This document shows positions 61,253 to 64,000 of a stretch of 64,000 bases of DNA, piece by piece (the stretch's first letter is position 1; every line of letters starts with the position of its first letter). Under the pieces are notes generated by a model. It ran no database searches. It was not told the DNA's origin and was given only the letters and a program-made list of their open reading frames with translations. Position numbers and translations under genes: made by a program. The stretch lies in contig DAXETY010000002.1 in NCBI GenBank assembly GCA_051155755.1, forward strand, positions 1 through 64,000, written 5' to 3'. This DNA comes from DAXETY01 sp051155755. GTDB taxonomy: Bacteria > Desulfobacterota > Desulfobacteria > Desulfobacterales > SG8-13.

Positions 61253-62116
61253 GGATATTCACCCCAATGAAAAAAATGATGGGTTTTTCCAGCCGGGCTC
61301 TGCCTCTCGCAACCGCGCGGTGCCACCGCGTACCGGCACGATCCTGGTAGAGCAAAGACTGTGCCGGGGAAGCCTTTTCCAAAAATTATCAGCTTTAACA
61401 AATTGTTATCGTGTTGATTGACTTCAGTTGGCCGAGGATCCGCGCGGTATAATGGGAAAATGGTTTCCGGATGTTGGGCAGTGTTTTTCCCATCCCACCC
61501 GCGGCAATTTCCAATCTCAGCAGATCGTGACGCCATCCGGGGGGTGGCATTTTTTTTCACCGCATGGGGCAACCGGATTTGCGCACCCTGGCCGCCATCT
61601 CGGATGAATACCGGGTGCAAATCGTATTATTATGCAATGCGATACAAGTTCATTGAAAACACAAAACGGAGCCGAATATGCAATCGAATCCGCACTTTAC
61701 AAATAAGAGTTGACAAAGACCGCCAACTTGATATGATACTTTCAACTTTGGATATTCCCCGCCGGGGAGCATAGCTGGGGAGGGTTGGATTTGATCAGCA
61801 GCTTGCATTCCCTCCGAAATGAAAAATGCTAAAGCGCTTCTATCACCAGACCCTGTTGCGAGAGCAGCCGGGTTTTTTTTTGCCGAAATCAGTCGATTTC
61901 GGTTTCGGCAACATGCGGAAGTCAATTACCCAGTGCTGGGAAATGCGGTTCCCAATCCGGGGTGCCGCGCGTTCTGAGTATCGACGGTAAACCCCCTGCC
62001 GGCGGGCCGTTCGCGGATCCGGTATGCAACCGCACGATGGTATGGTTCTTGCTCCCAGTCCCGCTACAACCGATGGACTTGCCTGTCGCTGTGATTGCAT
62101 CCGGGAGGAGGGGGCA
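61253..62116. other. gap with terminator-like hairpins
   Basis: About 860 bases without a convincing gene. It has a TATAAT at 61448-61453 but no good -35; a GCCATC/GGTGGC hairpin with eight T near 61531-61558; and a second hairpin with nine T at 61850-61881. These could bracket small RNAs. Confidence 0.4.
61850..61881 (+). terminator. Rho-independent terminator
   Basis: ACCCTGTTGC (61850-61859), GAGA loop, GCAGCCGGGT (61864-61873), one mismatch, then nine T. No protein-coding gene lies just upstream. Confidence 0.55.
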
Positions 62117-62464
62117 ATGCAAACCGATTCGGAAAACCGGGCCAACGAACGGACCTCGCTGGAAATTCCCATCATCGTCAACATTCGAGATGAAAAGCGA
62201 ATATTCCTGGGCGTACTCTTTAATTATAATGAACAGGGCCTTTATTTCGAATCGAATCTTTCCCTGGCCCCCGGCACCGTTTTTCGCATCGGTGTCGACA
62301 TTCCCGGCCTCTCGGTGCCGAATCTTTCCAATGCCGAAGTCCAATGGTGCGCGGAGCTCGAAGAGCCGGCCGGCTTTTTTCTTTACGGTGTCGGTGCCCG
62401 TTTTGCCAGTCCGCTGGACTACCAGCGTTTCTTTCTGCGCGGCCTCCGTCTTCTCCAGACCTGA
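62117..62464 (+). CDS. PilZ-domain protein
   Basis: A 115-residue protein. ERTSLEIPIIVNI and FNYNEQGLYFES give the usual PilZ strands; the R-x3-R motif is not clear and the second motif is N-x-N-E-x-G. It may be a degenerate PilZ unit that no longer binds c-di-GMP. GGGAGGAGGGGG before ATG 62117 sets the start. Confidence 0.65.
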   Translation: MQTDSENRANERTSLEIPIIVNIRDEKRIFLGVLFNYNEQGLYFESNLSLAPGTVFRIGVDIPGLSVPNLSNAEVQWCAELEEPAGFFLYGVGARFASPLDYQRFFLRGLRLLQT

Positions 62465-62833
62465 AACCGGTTCGAATTCCGCCCGCCTGTCCTTGTTTCC
62501 GATGCAGGTATGAAAAGTCCGAGAATGCGGATCGCCCGTTGCAGCGACCTTACCCCGGTTTAGATTCGGGTTCGGTTGCGTGTCTGCGCAGGGCGGACCA
62601 CCCGTAGCGGCCCGGCGGCAAGAAGCCGGCGCCCACAACCGGTCTCTTCGATGTTTCCCCGGTCCTCCATGCCGGGTCTTTTCGGGGCCACAGAAATCAG
62701 CGCACACCCTGTGCCAAATCGGGCCGATTCGTGTACCGTTCGGGTTGCAGGTATGCTATAGCCGGTCCTAGATTGCCCGGGCCGGATTCCATTTCGGTTT
62801 CCCCGGCGGCGCGAATCGGAATGCTTCTCTCTT
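62465..62833. other. intergenic region upstream of MFS gene
   Basis: About 370 bases. A weak hairpin CCCGG/CCGGG (62658-62676) precedes TCTTTTC and may end the PilZ transcript. A TATGCTATA at about 62751-62760 could be a -10 for the transporter. No gene seen. Confidence 0.35.
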
Positions 62834-64000
62834 ATGCAAAAAGTCGACAAAGCGATTTTCGTCACCCTGTTTTTTTCCATATTCGCCACCATCACCGGGG
62901 TGGGCATCGTGGTGCCGCTGCTGCCGGTCTATGCGCGGAGCCTGGGTGCCGGCGGTTTCGCCATCGGACTGATTTTCGGCGCGTTTTCCCTTTCGCGGGT
63001 TTTTTTTCTGCCCTATTTCGGCCGTCTCTCGGATCGCAAAGGACGCAAACCACTGATCGTACCGGGACTGCTGGCATACACCCTGATCTCTTTTGCATTC
63101 ATGGCCTCCAGCAACATTGTTGCCTTGATTGCGATCCGGTTTTTGCAGGGGATTGCCTCGGCCATGCTGCTGCCCGTCATTCAAGCGTATGTCGGAGACA
63201 TCACCTCCGAAGGTCGGGAAGGGTTTACCATGGGACTGTTCCAGATGTCCCTGTTTTTCGGCTTGAGCCTGGGCCCGGTGCTCGGCGGGGTGATTCATGA
63301 TCGTTTCGGTTTGAATGCGGCCTTTCTGGGAATGGGAACATTGTCTCTGTTCGGTTTCCTGCTCAGCATGTTTCTGTTGCCGCCGGCCCGCAAAGAAAGG
63401 GCCGTCTGCCGGGGGCGTCCGCCCGCCGAATGGAGGCGGTTGCTGCAGAGTCGGCAGATCGCCGCTTTATTCGTGTTCCGTTTTGCCTACACGGCCTGCA
63501 TCGGCATCATCTGGGGATTTCTGCCGGTCCTTGCCGCTGGTGAATTTTCGCTAACCAGTGCCATGATCGGCTTTCTGGTCATGCTGGGAATTCTAATCAG
63601 CGGAATCATCCACCTGCCCATGGGCTACCTGGCCGACCGCGTTAACAAAAAGTCCCTGGTGATCATCGGTGGATTGCTGGTCAGCTATGCCGTGGTTTCA
63701 TACGCCTGGTCCGACAGCCTGATGGAGTTGATTCTGGCCAGTGCCGCCTTTGGGATTGGTGGCGGCATCTGCATGCCGGCACTCATGGCAGCCGCAGTGA
63801 CCGTCGGCGACCGCAGTGACGCCATGGGTTCGGTGATGGCCCTGCTTACGGTGTCCCACAGCCTCGGCATGCTCTTCGGCTCCATGTCCGCCGGATTGAT
63901 GATGGACGTTTTCCGGCTGCGGGCCGCATTCCCGCTGGGGGCGATCCTCATGCTGGCCGGTTCGCTGTTGTTTATGATGCTGTCCCGCGAAGAACGCCCG
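62834..64000 (+). CDS. MFS transporter (3' end outside window)
   Basis: At least 389 residues, still open at the right edge. Twelve hydrophobic segments in two halves can be drawn. The MFS loop motif 2-3 is GRLSDRKGRKPLI, and ADRVNKKSLV its second-half counterpart; GLSLGPVLGGV is the motif C of exporters. It is probably a drug- or metabolite-efflux antiporter. The ribosome site is weak (GGAATG, 12 bases upstream). Confidence 0.88.
   Translation, partial: MQKVDKAIFVTLFFSIFATITGVGIVVPLLPVYARSLGAGGFAIGLIFGAFSLSRVFFLPYFGRLSDRKGRKPLIVPGLLAYTLISFAFMASSNIVALIAIRFLQGIASAMLLPVIQAYVGDITSEGREGFTMGLFQMSLFFGLSLGPVLGGVIHDRFGLNAAFLGMGTLSLFGFLLSMFLLPPARKERAVCRGRPPAEWRRLLQSRQIAALFVFRFAYTACIGIIWGFLPVLAAGEFSLTSAMIGFLVMLGILISGIIHLPMGYLADRVNKKSLVIIGGLLVSYAVVSYAWSDSLMELILASAAFGIGGGICMPALMAAAVTVGDRSDAMGSVMALLTVSHSLGMLFGSMSAGLMMDVFRLRAAFPLGAILMLAGSLLFMMLSREERP

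Noticed and set aside
1..64000. CRISPR array, tRNA, rRNA or origin of replication
   Set aside because: No spaced direct repeats, cloverleaf sequences, rRNA blocks or DnaA-box clusters were noticed in reading.

Overview
The window looks like chromosome from a sulfate-reducing Desulfobacterota, most likely a Desulfobacterales/Desulfosarcina-like organism. The strongest evidence is a complete dsrMKJOP operon for the membrane-bound sulfite-reduction complex, preceded by an RsbRD-N-domain gene. Two-CW-domain, DUF3786 and DUF2148 proteins, several PilZ proteins, a MoeA pair with a PBP-fused paralogue and an AmmeMemoRadiSam radical SAM enzyme fit the same group. Most of the DNA is GC-rich and compactly coded. 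No tRNA, rRNA, CRISPR array or complete insertion sequence was recognised. The right edge cuts an MFS transporter gene.

Layout. 1-6.3 kb holds a ZraP-like periplasmic protein and an OsmC-like protein, each behind a good sigma-54 promoter, plus a PAS/GAF histidine kinase and a Crp/Fnr regulator. 6.4-10.7 kb is an AT-rich, all-minus-strand accessory segment: a decayed Fe-S protein gene, an acetyltransferase, a methyltransferase, an RsgA paralogue, a tiny lysine-rich protein and a zinc-ribbon protein. They are separated by long imperfect palindromes that resemble integron attC sites, and a group II intron relic lies beside one of them. 10.7-31 kb is mostly housekeeping: a deacetylase-fold protein, ComM/YifB, panE-panB, a 755-residue orphan with a GT9 glycosyltransferase, a transglutaminase-fold lipoprotein, a GalT-like protein, metX-metW, and a DUF2148/SHMT-like/DUF3786 cluster. 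31.5-35.6 kb is the rplU-rpmA-obg-proB-nadD-rsfS run. 36.5-42.4 kb is the dsr operon.

42.7-47.8 kb is a tight operon of four lipoproteins (LpoB-like, COG3014-like, two LPP20-like) and an S1C-type serine protease, probably acting on the cell envelope. 47.9-60 kb carries a lipopolysaccharide-kinase-fold protein, an ICMT-family methyltransferase, AmrS, another methyltransferase, a DEAD-box helicase, an isochorismatase-family hydrolase, two moeA-type genes, uppP and a geranylgeranyl-reductase-family flavoprotein. 60-64 kb holds two PilZ proteins, a candidate small RNA and the MFS transporter.

The most interesting observations are: (1) the attC-like cassette array at 6.4-10.7 kb; (2) a small-RNA candidate at 60819-60895 with a consensus promoter, an exposed anti-Shine-Dalgarno stretch and a perfect terminator; its promoter and operator-like palindrome are nearly identical to a module 60 kb away at 847-875; (3) an SHMT-like enzyme with several replaced active-site residues, set between DUF2148 and DUF3786 genes; (4) a large inverted-repeat element beside the dsr operon. 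All calls come from reading the sequence; no database search was possible.
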